Shown in pieces: positions 35,044 to 45,512 of a stretch of 64,000 bases of DNA. The stretch covers positions 391,219 to 455,218 of the forward strand of contig JAGXAN010000002.1 in the NCBI GenBank assembly GCA_019075865.1, written 5' to 3'. The number at the start of each line of letters is the position of its first letter. Positions within the stretch are counted from its first letter, which is position 1. The DNA comes from Hyphomicrobiales bacterium (lineage in GTDB: Bacteria > Pseudomonadota > Alphaproteobacteria > Rhizobiales > Beijerinckiaceae). The position numbers and the translations under genes were made by a program. The notes under the pieces were generated by a model. It made no database searches. It had not been told where the DNA came from and was given only the letters and a program-made list of their open reading frames with translations.

Positions 35044-35664
35044 GTGAGGGCCATTTCACAACCGGATTTTACGCATGAACAGACGGCCATGGCGCGCGGC
35101 TTTCGCTGGATCGCGGGGGTGGACGAGGTGGGTCGTGGGCCGCTCGCCGGCCCGGTCACCGCCGCCGCCGTTATCCTTGACCCTGACAATATCCCGCCGG
35201 GGCTGAATGATTCCAAGCAATTGCGTCCCGCCCGCCGCGACGCGCTTTATGATTTGATTCTCGAAAAAGCACTGGCTGTCTCGGTTGCCAGTGTCCCGGC
35301 GGCGATGATTGACCGGGTCAACATTCGCCAGGCCAGCCTTCGCGCCATGGAAATGGCGGTTCGCGGTCTGGATTTGCCGCCGCAATTCATTTTCGTGGAT
35401 GGGCGCGATGTCCCGCCGCATTTTGCCGCGCCAGCCGCCGCGATCATTAAAGGCGACGCCAAGGTGATGACAATTGCCGCCGCCTCCATAATTGCGAAAG
35501 TCACCCGAGATCGCCTCATGAAAAAATATGCAAGGCTTTGGCCCGGCTATGGCTTTGAAAAGCACATGGGTTACGCCACCGCCCAGCATCTGAAAGCCTT
35601 GGCTTTGCAGGGGCCCTGCCGGTTGCATCGCTTCAGTTTTGCCCCGATTGCGCCGCGCAACTGA
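35044..35664 (+). CDS. rnhB: Ribonuclease HII
   Basis: A roughly 206-residue RNase HII that cuts RNA in RNA-DNA hybrids and at single ribonucleotides. The first catalytic acids are in GVDEVGRGPLAGP, followed by LNDSKQL, FVDGRD and ASIIAKVTRDRLM with the further acidic ligands. The GTG at 35044 is chosen with GAGGCGA upstream; ATG 35089 would still keep the whole domain. It is followed, as in many Hyphomicrobiales, by ccrM. Confidence 0.92.
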   Translation: MRAISQPDFTHEQTAMARGFRWIAGVDEVGRGPLAGPVTAAAVILDPDNIPPGLNDSKQLRPARRDALYDLILEKALAVSVASVPAAMIDRVNIRQASLRAMEMAVRGLDLPPQFIFVDGRDVPPHFAAPAAAIIKGDAKVMTIAAASIIAKVTRDRLMKKYARLWPGYGFEKHMGYATAQHLKALALQGPCRLHRFSFAPIAPRN

Positions 35665-35686
35665 GCGCCAACAATATCCCGCCGCA

Positions 35687-35813
35687 TTAACCAAATTTTC
35701 TTATTCTTGTGTTGACGCGCGCCTAAACTATTCAAATTGCAAACAAATTTTAATCAAACTGTTCAAAAAAGAGACGGCAGATTTATCCGTCCCTAAACCG
35801 CATCTTTAACCAA
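35687..35813 (+). promoter_or_regulatory. ccrM upstream region with three CtrA-like half sites
   Basis: TTAACCAA (35687-35694), TTAATCAA (35750-35757) and TTAACCAA (35806-35813) repeat in the same orientation through the A/T-rich gap before ccrM. In Caulobacter, ccrM is activated by CtrA, whose half site is TTAA-based. Here the second TTAA of a full site is not at the usual seven-base distance, so CtrA binding is a suggestion only. Confidence 0.35.
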
Positions 35814-35845
35814 GTTCCGCATATTCACGACTGTTAGTTGCGTAA

Positions 35846-37051
<1,206 letters not shown>

Positions 37052-37071
37052 ACATTTGCCGCCCAAGGTCG

Positions 37072-37299
37072 CTAATCAAATTCGATGGCAATGCCCAACT
37101 TGTCTGCCGCCGTCTCGATGCCAGCGGCAATCGCGCGCAAATCATCTAGGCTGATTTCCATGCCATCATCCGGTGCCGCCCAATGGCTTGCGTCATCCAA
37201 TGACACAATCATCACATCATCCTCGTTCGCCAGCGGCAGAATGAGGGTTTTTTGCCCATCCATAACCAGAATGTGGTCGGCTTTGATTTCAAACTTCAT
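37072..37299 (-). CDS. Acidic 75-residue protein coupled to mutY
   Basis: A 75-residue, strongly acidic protein (MKFEIKADHILVMDGQKTLI then many Asp/Glu), predicted alpha/beta with no membrane segment. Its ATG overlaps the mutY stop by four bases (ATGA), indicating translational coupling. Codon use matches the neighbours. I do not recognise the family. It may be a small partner of MutY or simply a passenger. Confidence 0.65.
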   Translation of the reverse strand: MKFEIKADHILVMDGQKTLILPLANEDDVMIVSLDDASHWAAPDDGMEISLDDLRAIAAGIETAADKLGIAIEFD

Positions 37300-38354
37300 T
37301 GGCTCTCCCGCCACTTCGCCAGAACTTTGCGCATCAGGCTTGGTAGCGCCTCGAACTCCAATTGTGCAAGCCCAACCCATCGCATTCCGTTTGGCGCAGC
37401 CATGTCGGCGGCTTGGCCAGAGTGAACGGTCAGCGACAGCGAAAAATGCGTAAAGACGTGGGTGACCTCGCCTTTTAATTCTTGCCAGGCCAGCGGCAAG
37501 GGCGGCAAAGCCTGCCCCTGCGCGTCTTTGGTCGCCCAGCCCGAATGCGGCAGGCACGTCATGCCACCAAACAGGCCTCGTGGCCCGTTGGTCTGCACCA
37601 GCACCGACCCATCTAGCTTTTGCGCGATATAGACATGCCCCTGCCGGTGCGGGCGGGTCACTTTTTCGGCCCGTCGCGGGTAGGTTGCGGCATTGCCCGC
37701 CTTTGCGGCTAGGCAGTCCGCCTGCAACGGGCAGGCGGTGCAATTCGGGCTTTTGACCGCGCAAAGTGTTGCGCCAATGTCCATCAAGGCCTGCGCAAAA
37801 TCGCCGGCATGGCGCGCGGGCGTCAGGCTCGCCATGTGGCTGCGTATTTCCGGCTTTGCCTTGGGCAAGGGTGCCTCCAGCGCGAACATGCGGGTCATGA
37901 TCCGTTCGATATTGCCATCGACCACGACCGCGCTGGCTCCAAACGCCATGGCGGCAATCGCCGCTGCCGTATAGGGGCCAATACCCGGTAATTTCAGCAA
38001 TTGGGCTTCACGGCGCGGAAATTCGCCGCCATGTTCGGCGCAAATCAATTGAGCGCAGGCGTGCAGGTTGCGCGCGCGACTGTAATAGCCAAGACCTGCC
38101 CAAGCCTGCATGATGGCCTCAGGCTCGGCCCGCGCCAATGCCGCAACGTCAGGCCATTTTTGCAAAAAATTGAAATAATAGGGGGTGGCCGTCGCCACAT
38201 TGGTCTGCTGCAGCATGATTTCGGACAGCCATACCCGGTAAGGCTCAGCCAATTGTCCTGGCGGTGCCCGCCACGGCAGTTTGCGATGCGCTTGGCCATA
38301 CCAATCCAGCACGCGTTGCGTGGGCGTTGCAAATGTTTGCGGGGCGTTTAACAT
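37296..38354 (-). CDS. mutY: A/G-specific adenine DNA glycosylase
   Basis: A 352-residue MutY that removes adenine mispaired with 8-oxoguanine. Catalytic Glu45 lies in SEIMLQQT, the helix-hairpin-helix is LPGIGPYTA (122-130) and Asp146 is in VDGN. The [4Fe-4S] ligands Cys198, Cys205, Cys208 and Cys214 have the C-x6-C-x2-C-x5-C spacing. A C-terminal NUDIX-like domain recognising 8-oxoG follows (GLFGGMTCLP). Its start codon overlaps the region upstream of the divergent DUF721 gene. Confidence 0.95.
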   Translation of the reverse strand: MLNAPQTFATPTQRVLDWYGQAHRKLPWRAPPGQLAEPYRVWLSEIMLQQTNVATATPYYFNFLQKWPDVAALARAEPEAIMQAWAGLGYYSRARNLHACAQLICAEHGGEFPRREAQLLKLPGIGPYTAAAIAAMAFGASAVVVDGNIERIMTRMFALEAPLPKAKPEIRSHMASLTPARHAGDFAQALMDIGATLCAVKSPNCTACPLQADCLAAKAGNAATYPRRAEKVTRPHRQGHVYIAQKLDGSVLVQTNGPRGLFGGMTCLPHSGWATKDAQGQALPPLPLAWQELKGEVTHVFTHFSLSLTVHSGQAADMAAPNGMRWVGLAQLEFEALPSLMRKVLAKWRESQ

Positions 38355-38397
38355 GGCCTTTCATAGTCCGGCATTTGCCGCCCGTCGAGATAGCGCA

Positions 38398-38967
38398 ATG
38401 CCCCGTCCACCCCGTGCCTTCACACCAAGCGCCAAACCTTTCGCGGGAAAACACTGGGCACGGCCTTTGGCAGAACTGATCGGCTCGGCGATGGACCCGG
38501 CCATTGCCAAGCGCGGATTTACCGAAACCTCGCTCCTGTTGAATTTTGACGAGATCGTCGGGCCGCGTATTGCCCGACATTGTGAACCCATCCAGTTGCA
38601 GTTTCGCCCGCGCGCCAAGGATGCGGGCGGACGCGACCTTCAGGAGCCCGCAACGCTGATTTTACGGGTGGAGGGTGCCTTTGCGCTGGAAATCCAGCAT
38701 TTGTCACCCACCATCATCGAGCGCGTCAACGCGCATTTCGGCTGGGCCTGCATCGGCCGCCTGCGCCTGAAACAGGGGCCCTTGAACCGCAACAAACCGC
38801 CTGTCACGAAGCCGCCACCGGATGCGCACATGCAGGCCAAGGCCGGCGAATATACGGGTGGCATTGAAGATGATGAATTGCGCCTCTCGCTCACCCGTCT
38901 GGGTGCACGGGTCATTCAGGCGGCTGCCATGGCCGCAACCCCACAAAAAAAACCGTCAGGGCGCTAA
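38398..38967 (+). CDS. DUF721 (DciA-like) protein
   Basis: A 189-residue basic protein of the DUF721 family. The domain begins near residue 15 (PLAELIGSAMDPAIAKRGF), continues with FDEIVGPRIARHCEP and ends with LSPTIIERVNAHFG. DUF721 proteins include DciA, which helps load the replicative helicase in bacteria lacking DnaC; that role is inferred. The ATG at 38398 follows GAGATAGCGCA; ATG 38353, which would overlap the mutY start, is less likely. The mutY-DUF721-dsbA order is typical of Hyphomicrobiales. Confidence 0.83.
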   Translation: MPRPPRAFTPSAKPFAGKHWARPLAELIGSAMDPAIAKRGFTETSLLLNFDEIVGPRIARHCEPIQLQFRPRAKDAGGRDLQEPATLILRVEGAFALEIQHLSPTIIERVNAHFGWACIGRLRLKQGPLNRNKPPVTKPPPDAHMQAKAGEYTGGIEDDELRLSLTRLGARVIQAAAMAATPQKKPSGR

Positions 38968-39054
38968 TTCTGTGCGCTTTGCCGGGTGCAATTATCGTTG
39001 AAATGCCATATTGGTTTGACAATGTCGCTCATCATTGGAACGAGGATTTCTATC

Positions 39055-39717
39055 ATGTTAATGCAACCCAATACCCGGCGAAACTTTCTTCAGCTCGCTG
39101 CCAAGGCGGGCATTACAGTTTCAGGAGCCGGGTTGGTGCTCGGCGGGCTGAGCGCGCCGGCATTTGCGCAAGGCCCCGACTTTACGATGCAGCAATTGAT
39201 GGTGCCGATGCCGCTGAAAGACCTGCCAATCGGCAAGGATGATGCGCCGATTACGGTGGTCGAATATGCTTCCATGACCTGCCCGCATTGCGCTGAATTC
39301 CAGAAAGTCACCTTCCCGAAACTGAAGTCGGACTATATTGATACGGGTAAAGCCAGATATATCTTGCGTGAATTCCCGCTGGACCCATTGGCGACCGCCG
39401 CATTCATGATTGCGCGCTATGCGGGGGATGACAAGCGTAACGCCGTTGTCGATCTCCTGTTCGCCAATCAGGACAAATGGGTCTATGTCGACAAGCAGGT
39501 CGATGGCATGACGAAATTGCTGACCCAGGCAGGCATTACCAAAGACCAGATCGACAAATGCCTCGCCGACAAGCAGCTCTACGATAATGTCAACAAGATG
39601 CGTGACATTGGCGCGGACAGCTTCAAAATTGATTCCACGCCCACTTTCTTTATCAATGGTCGCCGCCATGAGGGCGATTTTGCGCCAGCCGATCTGCCCA
39701 AAATCATCGTCGCGTAG
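39055..39717 (+). CDS. Tat-exported DsbA-family thiol-disulfide oxidoreductase
   Basis: A 220-residue exported DsbA-like protein. The N-terminus has a twin-arginine signal ([13 protein letters not shown], arginines 8-9, with a following hydrophobic stretch ending APAFA), so it is exported folded. The thioredoxin domain carries CPHC (Cys76, Cys79) and the cis-Pro region [12 protein letters not shown]. It should catalyse disulfide formation or isomerisation in the periplasm. GAGG upstream supports ATG 39055. In relatives I recall smc following dsbA; here a dehalogenase-like hydrolase follows instead. Confidence 0.9.
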   Translation: MLMQPNTRRNFLQLAAKAGITVSGAGLVLGGLSAPAFAQGPDFTMQQLMVPMPLKDLPIGKDDAPITVVEYASMTCPHCAEFQKVTFPKLKSDYIDTGKARYILREFPLDPLATAAFMIARYAGDDKRNAVVDLLFANQDKWVYVDKQVDGMTKLLTQAGITKDQIDKCLADKQLYDNVNKMRDIGADSFKIDSTPTFFINGRRHEGDFAPADLPKIIVA

Positions 39718-39722
39718 TGACA

Positions 39723-40628
39723 ATGGCCGATCTCGCCGATCTTTTTCCCGGCTTTGCCAGTCATTGGCTTGACGCACCCTGCGGGCGGATATTTGGCCGC
39801 TCGAAAGGGCAGGGTGCGCCGCTGGTGCTGTTGCACGGCTATCCGCAAACCCATGTCATGTGGCACAAGATAGCGGCGCAACTGGCCGAGAAATTTCGGG
39901 TCATTGTCCTGGATCTGCGTGGCTACGGCTGGTCGAGTGCGCCCGCCAGCCAAAAGGGCGAGGGCTATACCAAACGGGTTATGGCCGAGGACATCATTGC
40001 GGCCCTCGACCAATTGGGCATCGCCCGGTTCTCCGTTGTTGGGCATGATCGCGGCGGCCGGGTCGGCTATCGCTTGGCCTTGGACCACAAGGGCCGCGTC
40101 GACAAGCTGGCGGTCGTCGACATTGTCCCCACCTATGAAATGTGGGCACGGATGGATGCCGCGCGGGCCATGCAGGCCTATCACTGGCTGTTTCTGGCGC
40201 AGCCCGAGCCAATGCCCGAAAACCTCATTGGCAAGAGCCCGACCGAATATCTTGACCACACCCTTGCCAGTTGGACCGCGAGCGGTGATCTCAAATCCTT
40301 TGATCCCCGCGCATTGAACCATTACCGGGCCTCGTTCAACGATCCGACGCGGATTCATGCCGCCTGCGAGGATTATCGCGCCGGCGCAACTTTGGATCAC
40401 GATTATGATGCGAAGGATTTGGCCGCCGGCAACAAGATAATCGTGCCGCTTCTGGCCCTATGGGGCGAAACCGGCATCGCTGCCAAAGCCCCGCAAGGCA
40501 CGCCTTCGCCGCTGGATCTATGGCGGAAATGGGGAACGCAAGTGCAAGGCACCGCCCTGAAAGGCGGGCATTTTCTGCCTGAGGAAAACCCCGATGCCAC
40601 CCTTGAAGCCTTGATGGGATTTCTGTGA
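39723..40628 (+). CDS. Fluoroacetate dehalogenase-like alpha/beta hydrolase
   Basis: A 301-residue alpha/beta hydrolase closely resembling haloacetate (fluoroacetate) dehalogenase, EC 3.8.1.3. All specificity residues known from the Rhodopseudomonas palustris enzyme appear at matching places: nucleophile Asp109 with Arg110 and Arg113 (GHDRGGRV), acid Asp133 (VVDIVPTY), halide pocket His154, Trp155 and Tyr218, and base His283 (GGHFLPEE). It would hydrolyse the C-F or C-Cl bond of haloacetates. GTG 39717, overlapping the dsbA stop, is an alternative start. The patatin gene overlaps its end (GTGA). Activity on fluoroacetate is inferred. Confidence 0.86.
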   Translation: MADLADLFPGFASHWLDAPCGRIFGRSKGQGAPLVLLHGYPQTHVMWHKIAAQLAEKFRVIVLDLRGYGWSSAPASQKGEGYTKRVMAEDIIAALDQLGIARFSVVGHDRGGRVGYRLALDHKGRVDKLAVVDIVPTYEMWARMDAARAMQAYHWLFLAQPEPMPENLIGKSPTEYLDHTLASWTASGDLKSFDPRALNHYRASFNDPTRIHAACEDYRAGATLDHDYDAKDLAAGNKIIVPLLALWGETGIAAKAPQGTPSPLDLWRKWGTQVQGTALKGGHFLPEENPDATLEALMGFL

Positions 40629-41563
40629 GCCGCATGCGCGCCCATCCTGGAAGGTTGCGGTCCGGCTCGCTCCGCGATGTAACGCCGGAACGACCGCCCA
40701 TAACGGTGCCCCGCGCCAGTCATGGTGCCAGTTCCTACCCGAGCGTGGCGCTGGCGCTGGGGGGTGGTGGTGCGCGCGGCCTCGCCCATATTGTCGTGCT
40801 GGAAACCCTTGACGAAATGGGCATAAGGCCGGTTCTGATTTCGGGAACTTCCATGGGCGGCATTATTGGCGCAGCCTATGCCGCCGGGATCAGCGGTGCC
40901 GAAATTCGCAAGCATGTGCTGAGTTTGGTGCGCGATCGCTCGGACGTGATGGCTCGCCTGTTGAAGGCGCGGGTCGGGCGCTTCGCTGATCTTCTGGCCG
41001 GGCGGATGAGCAATCCGGTGTTGCTGGATGGCGAGATTTTTCTCGATCATTTCTGGCCGCGTGCCGTGCCCAATCGTTTTGAAGATTTGCAAACCCCCTT
41101 CATCGCGGTCGCCACTGACTTTATGGGACGCCAGCAAGCTGCCATATCGACCGGGCCGTTGGCACCCGCCGTCGCCGGCTCCATGGCGATTCCCGGTCTG
41201 ATCAAGCCAGTGGAATTTGATGGGATGATCCTTGTCGATGGCGGTGCCGTCAATCCGCTGCCTTTCGATCATTTGATGGGCAAAGCCGAGATCGTCATCG
41301 CCGTCGATGTCACCGGCGGCCCGGTTGCCGACAGCATTCAGGTGCCTAAACCATTTGAGGCCATGTTCGGATCCGCGCAGATCATGATGGGTGCCATCAC
41401 CAATCAAATGCTACGGGTCAGTTCGCCCGACATTCTCATCCGCCCGCCGGTGGATCAGTTTCGCGTGCTGGATTTCTTCAAGGCCAGCCAGATTTTGGAA
41501 GCGGCGGCCCCCACTGCCGTGCAAATCCGCAAAGCGCTCGAATTGCGTCTGACCAAGGCCTGA
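40625..41563 (+). CDS. Patatin-like phospholipase
   Basis: A 312-residue patatin-family acyl hydrolase. The oxyanion motif is [11 protein letters not shown] (46-55), the nucleophile Ser76 lies in GTSMGG, and the dyad Asp205 in VDGGAVNP. It should cleave acyl groups from lipids, probably membrane phospholipids; no secretion signal is seen. It starts with GTG overlapping the hydrolase stop, or ATG 40634. The first 38 residues are basic and probably disordered. Confidence 0.9.
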   Translation: MSRMRAHPGRLRSGSLRDVTPERPPITVPRASHGASSYPSVALALGGGGARGLAHIVVLETLDEMGIRPVLISGTSMGGIIGAAYAAGISGAEIRKHVLSLVRDRSDVMARLLKARVGRFADLLAGRMSNPVLLDGEIFLDHFWPRAVPNRFEDLQTPFIAVATDFMGRQQAAISTGPLAPAVAGSMAIPGLIKPVEFDGMILVDGGAVNPLPFDHLMGKAEIVIAVDVTGGPVADSIQVPKPFEAMFGSAQIMMGAITNQMLRVSSPDILIRPPVDQFRVLDFFKASQILEAAAPTAVQIRKALELRLTKA

Positions 41564-41619
41564 GTGCGCTGTCCATGCGCAATAGGCAGCCCTATTCGCC
41601 ACAATACCCTGTCGGAGAC

Positions 41620-42069
41620 ATGATGTATAAAATCGAGCGGCTGAAAAAAGATGATTACGCTGATTGGCTGCCGCTCTGGCAGGGTTATCTGGCCTTTTAC
41701 AAGGCCAATGTAGCCGCCGATACCACACAGAACAGTTTTGCCAGACTTACCGGCGGCGACGAGCCAATGGGTGGGTTCATCCTGCGTGATGAAACAGGCC
41801 ATGCGCAAGGCATTGTACATTGGATCATGCACCGCTCCACTTGGACGCAAGGCGATTATTGCTATCTGCAGGACTTGTTTGTCGCGGATTCAGGTCGTGG
41901 CAAGGGGGCTGGTCGCGCCTTGATTGAAGCGGTCGCCGCCAAAGCCATCGCGCACGATTGCTCACGTGTTTATTGGCTGACCCATGAAACCAACCTTGAC
42001 GCGATTGCGCTTTACAACAAGGTTGCGAGCCGCTCCGGCTTTATCCAGTTTGTGCGCAAACTGGTGTGA
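41620..42069 (+). CDS. GNAT-family N-acetyltransferase
   Basis: A roughly 149-residue GNAT acetyltransferase. The acetyl-CoA-binding segment is LFVADSGRGKGAGRALIEAV (R/Q-x-x-G-x-G/A), followed by VYWLTHETNLDAIALYNKVA. Substrate unknown. GGAG lies just before two adjacent ATGs at 41620 and 41623; spacing slightly favours the second. It runs on from the patatin gene and converges on tadA. Confidence 0.85.
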   Translation: MMYKIERLKKDDYADWLPLWQGYLAFYKANVAADTTQNSFARLTGGDEPMGGFILRDETGHAQGIVHWIMHRSTWTQGDYCYLQDLFVADSGRGKGAGRALIEAVAAKAIAHDCSRVYWLTHETNLDAIALYNKVASRSGFIQFVRKLV

Positions 42070-42078
42070 GGCGCGCGG

Positions 42079-42537
42079 TCAGCGTTTGGTAGCAAAAAAC
42101 GCTTGCAGCAGCGACTCTGCTTCACTGGCGCGCAGGCCCGACACGACCTCGGGTGCATGATGGCAGGTAGGTGAATTGTAAAGCCGGACCCCGCTTTCCA
42201 CCGCCCCGCCTTTGGGGTCCAGCGCGGCAAAATACAAACGCCGGATTCGCGCAAAGGATATGGCAGCGGCGCACATCGGGCACGGCTCCAGCGTCACATA
42301 GAGGTCGCAGCCGGTCAGCCGCTCCTGGCCCAGCACCTTTGATGCGCGGCGGATAACCTCCATTTCGGCATGGGCGGTGCAATCATTTTGGGCGCGCGTC
42401 AGATTGCCCGCTTCCGCCACAATGCGGCCATCCAGCACCAGCGCAGCGCCAATCGGCACTTCGCCGCGCGCCTCCGCTTGCCGGGCTTGGGCAAAGGCGC
42501 GGGTCATCGGATCGTCTTTTTCGTTTTTTATAGCCAT
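42079..42537 (-). CDS. tadA: tRNA-adenosine(34) deaminase
   Basis: A 152-residue TadA that converts A34 to inosine in tRNA-Arg(ACG). Zinc ligands are His56 with catalytic Glu58 (TAHAEMEV) and Cys86 and Cys89 (LEPCPMCA). Length and the extra C-terminal helix match the family. It diverges from the pseudouridine synthase gene, with both starts about 40 bases apart. Confidence 0.93.
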   Translation of the reverse strand: MAIKNEKDDPMTRAFAQARQAEARGEVPIGAALVLDGRIVAEAGNLTRAQNDCTAHAEMEVIRRASKVLGQERLTGCDLYVTLEPCPMCAAAISFARIRRLYFAALDPKGGAVESGVRLYNSPTCHHAPEVVSGLRASEAESLLQAFFATKR

Positions 42538-42579
42538 AACTCTCCCCTTTTGCCGCGCTCTCTGTTATCACAATTTCCT

Positions 42580-44247
42580 ATGGAACATCGCAACTCTGGC
42601 CCGCGCCGCCCCGACCGCTCACATTTTTCGGCAAAACCCGCCCGCGCTTACGACGGCGAGGGTGGAGGCAAAGACGGCCAAAAGCCGAGTAAGCCGGCGG
42701 GCCAGCGCCCCTCTGGCCCCAAATCTGGCCCCAAGCCCGGCCCGAAACCCGGCGCCAAACCCACCGAAGTTGCCGAGCGGCCCAATGATGCGCAACGCAT
42801 CGCCAAGGTCATGGCGCGCGCGGGCCTGTGCTCGCGTCGCGATGCGGAAAACTGGATTGGTCAGGGCCGCGTCGATGTCAATGGCGTCACGCTGACCAGC
42901 CCCGCCTTCAATGTCACCCCCGGTGATCGAATCCGCGTGGACAATGTGCCGCTGAATGCGCGCGAGCGCACCCGGCTGTTTGCATTCCACAAGCCGCGTG
43001 GTTTTGTCACCACCGACCGTGATCCCGAAGGCCGCGCCACCATTTTCGACCATCTCGCCGATGTGGTGCCGCTGGGCTCCACGCAGAAGCTGCCGCGACT
43101 GGTTACCATTGGCCGGCTCGATATCAACACCGAAGGCCTGTTGTTGCTGACCAATGATGGCGGCCTCGCCCGCGTGCTCGAACTGCCTTCCACGGGCTGG
43201 CTGCGCCGCTACCGCGTTCGCGCCAATGGCAGCATTGATCAAGTGACACTGAATGGCCTGCGCGATGGCATCACCATTGATGGTGTCGATTACATAGGTA
43301 TTGAGGCAATACTGGACCGCGTGCAGGGGGCCAATGTCTGGTTGACCATGGGCCTGCGTGAAGGCAAAAACCGCGAAATCAAGCGCGTGCTGGAGCATCT
43401 GGGGCTGGCGGTTACCCGGCTCATCCGCATTTCCTATGGGCCTTTTCAGCTAGGCGAGTTGGAAATTGGGGCTGTCGAGGAAATCAAGACCCGCGTGCTG
43501 CGCGATCAATTGGGGGCCAATCTTGCCGCCGAAGCCGGGGCAGATTTTGACGGCCCCCTGCATGAGGCCGTGCCCGAAGCCAGTCAATGGCGCGCGGAAA
43601 AGGCTCGCCCGCTTGGCCTGAAGGAAGCGCGCGTGCAAACCGAACCCGATATCCGCGAACGACCGGCCCCCGGACCGCGCAAGCATGTGGCGACCATGCG
43701 CGCCGAACGCGCCAGCGCCCAAAAGCACGGCGAACGCACCAAGATCCAGCGCAGCGCCACCGAAGACCGCAAGGGCCGCGAAGTGCGTGTCGAGCGCGTG
43801 GTTGCCGCCCGTCCGCCGCGTGAACATTGGCGCGGCGAGGCTGAACCGGCACCAACCCGCAATGGCGAGCGCTTCGCCAAGCAGCGCACGGCGGGCCAGC
43901 CGGAACGCAAAACCCGTGGCCGCGAGGACCTTGACACACGCCCGCCGCGCCGTGACGGCGAAAAGGATGGCCGCTTCCGTGGCGAACGTCGCCCGGGCGG
44001 CGACCGCGACAAGCCCTTTGGCGATAAAGTTCGCCGCCCGCGATTTGGCGAAGCGGAAACCGATACCGGCCGGGCCCGCCCGCCGCGCGGCGAAGGCGCG
44101 CCGGAGCGGCGCGGTTCAGGCAAGCCATCCTTTGGTAAATCAGGCGCAGGCAAGCCAAGTTTTGGCAAATCGGGTCCCGGCAGATCAGGCTCAGGCAAAC
44201 CGCGGTTTGACAAGCCCTCTGGCGATCGCCCGCGCGGAAAGCGCTGA
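42580..44247 (+). CDS. RluB/RsuA-family rRNA pseudouridine synthase with long basic tail
   Basis: A 555-residue protein. Residues 1-68 are a Gly/Pro/Lys-rich leader; an S4 RNA-binding domain follows (RIAKVMARAGLCSRRDAENW, about 73-92), then the pseudouridine synthase core with catalytic Asp181 in GRLDINTEGLLLLTND. The enzyme probably modifies 23S rRNA (RluB-like). From about residue 315 to the end, some 240 residues are Arg/Gly/Pro/Lys-rich, without a fold, and include 10-residue repeats. The ATG at 42580 follows a weak site; earlier frames only mirror tadA. rsmD follows after five bases. Confidence 0.88.
   Translation: MEHRNSGPRRPDRSHFSAKPARAYDGEGGGKDGQKPSKPAGQRPSGPKSGPKPGPKPGAKPTEVAERPNDAQRIAKVMARAGLCSRRDAENWIGQGRVDVNGVTLTSPAFNVTPGDRIRVDNVPLNARERTRLFAFHKPRGFVTTDRDPEGRATIFDHLADVVPLGSTQKLPRLVTIGRLDINTEGLLLLTNDGGLARVLELPSTGWLRRYRVRANGSIDQVTLNGLRDGITIDGVDYIGIEAILDRVQGANVWLTMGLREGKNREIKRVLEHLGLAVTRLIRISYGPFQLGELEIGAVEEIKTRVLRDQLGANLAAEAGADFDGPLHEAVPEASQWRAEKARPLGLKEARVQTEPDIRERPAPGPRKHVATMRAERASAQKHGERTKIQRSATEDRKGREVRVERVVAARPPREHWRGEAEPAPTRNGERFAKQRTAGQPERKTRGREDLDTRPPRRDGEKDGRFRGERRPGGDRDKPFGDKVRRPRFGEAETDTGRARPPRGEGAPERRGSGKPSFGKSGAGKPSFGKSGPGRSGSGKPRFDKPSGDRPRGKR
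44119..44178 (+). repeat. 30-base tandem coding repeat in the tail
   Basis: Two copies of a 30-base unit (starting GGCAAGCC at 44119 and 44149) encode GKPSFGKSGA and GKPSFGKSGP; a decayed third copy (GKPRFDKPSG) follows a short insertion. Confidence 0.8.
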
Positions 44248-44252
44248 TTTTC

Positions 44253-44807
44253 ATGCGGATCGTCGGGGGTGCCCATCGCGGCCGGGGGCTGCGTGGCCCC
44301 AGTACCCAAGCCATTCGCCCAACTTCGGATCGCCTGCGTGAGAGCCTGTTCAACATCATCACCCATGCCTATGAAAATGTGGTGGCCGATGCGCGGGTAA
44401 TCGACGTTTTTGCCGGCACCGGTGCGCTCGGCCTTGAAGCGCTGTCACGCGGCGCACGATTCGCGTTGTTTGTTGATGATGGCAGCGAGGCGCGGGCATT
44501 GCTGCGCGAAAACATTGAATCCCTCGGTTACGGTGGCCAGACGCGGATTTACCGCCGCGATGCGCAAAAACTGGGTGCGGCACCGGCGGGGCCAATGTTT
44601 ACTTTGGCGTTCCTTGATCCACCCTATGGCAAGGCCTTGGCGGAAGGCGCGCTGAAATCATTGGCAGACGGCAATTGGCTGGCACCCGACGCTCTGGTTA
44701 TCGTTGAAGAAACGGCGCAAGCTCAGCTAGCGCTGCCCGCCGGCTTTGCGCTTCTGGAAACGCGCGAATTTGGCGATACGCAACTTGTGTTTCTGCGCAA
44801 ACTGTAA
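44253..44807 (+). CDS. rsmD: 16S rRNA (guanine(966)-N2)-methyltransferase RsmD
   Basis: A 184-residue RsmD. The N-terminal RNA-binding signature MRIVGGAHRGRGL and IRPTSDRLRESLFNI are present, then SAM motif I VIDVFAGTGALGLEALSRGA and the catalytic LAFLDPPYGKAL (DPPY). It methylates G966 of 16S rRNA in the 30S subunit. It sits five bases after the pseudouridine synthase gene, so the two rRNA-modifying enzymes are probably co-expressed. Confidence 0.94.
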   Translation: MRIVGGAHRGRGLRGPSTQAIRPTSDRLRESLFNIITHAYENVVADARVIDVFAGTGALGLEALSRGARFALFVDDGSEARALLRENIESLGYGGQTRIYRRDAQKLGAAPAGPMFTLAFLDPPYGKALAEGALKSLADGNWLAPDALVIVEETAQAQLALPAGFALLETREFGDTQLVFLRKL

Positions 44808-44828
44808 AATGGGCGTTTGGCCCGCAGC

Positions 44829-45473
44829 TTAATGCGGAATGTCGGTCAACGGCCCGGGAAAAGCCGCCTCGGCCTTGGCCTGCAATTGCGCTTCGTGATG
44901 CCGGAAAAATAGCCAGGTGGCGATAATTCCAACCACCGCCAGCACCAGCGCAATCATCCCAACCGGCCCCTCGATTTTGTGAATGGCATTACCGAAAACA
45001 TAGCCGCCAAGGCCAAACAACGCCGCCCAGCAAATGCCGCCAAGCCCGTTGAAGATCAAAAATCTTTCCCAGTTATAGCGATTAACGCCTGCCAGCAGTG
45101 CCGCAAAAGTGCGCAATACCGCAACAAAGCGGCCAAAGAACACGATCAACCCGCCGTGGCGCAAGAACAGATATTGCCCGAGTTTGATTCGCCCTTCGTC
45201 AATTCCGACTTTGCCGCCGTGGCGCAGCAGAAGGCGTGCACCAAACCTTCGCCCAACCCAATAGCCGCAATTATCACCCAGAATCGCGGCGATGATGGCG
45301 ACGCCAATGATCAGCCAGATGTTCAGGTTATGGGTGGTGCCAGCGTAAATTGCTGCGCTTACCAGCATGGTCTCGCCCGGTAGCGGAATGCCTGCGCTTT
45401 CCCCAATGACCACGACGAAAACCGCCAGATAGCCATAAGTGGTGATCAGGTGATGCACGTGCAGGGCAAACAT
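44829..45473 (-). CDS. DedA-family membrane protein
   Basis: A 214-residue DedA/SNARE-associated family membrane protein with about five hydrophobic segments. The family signature ESAGIPLPGETML is at about 25-37, GYWVGRRFGARLL and FFGRFVAVLRTFAALLAGVN follow. Members help flip undecaprenyl phosphate or phospholipids and support envelope homeostasis. It converges on rsmD. Confidence 0.9.
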   Translation of the reverse strand: MFALHVHHLITTYGYLAVFVVVIGESAGIPLPGETMLVSAAIYAGTTHNLNIWLIIGVAIIAAILGDNCGYWVGRRFGARLLLRHGGKVGIDEGRIKLGQYLFLRHGGLIVFFGRFVAVLRTFAALLAGVNRYNWERFLIFNGLGGICWAALFGLGGYVFGNAIHKIEGPVGMIALVLAVVGIIATWLFFRHHEAQLQAKAEAAFPGPLTDIPH

Positions 45474-45512
45474 GGCTACTCCTCGAAAGAAGCGCCTCTT
45501 GTGCGGGAGTTG

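Noticed and set aside
42619..43398. A 259-codon minus-strand frame inside the pseudouridine synthase gene
   Set aside because: It lies over the conserved catalytic domain of the + strand gene and shows no family features.
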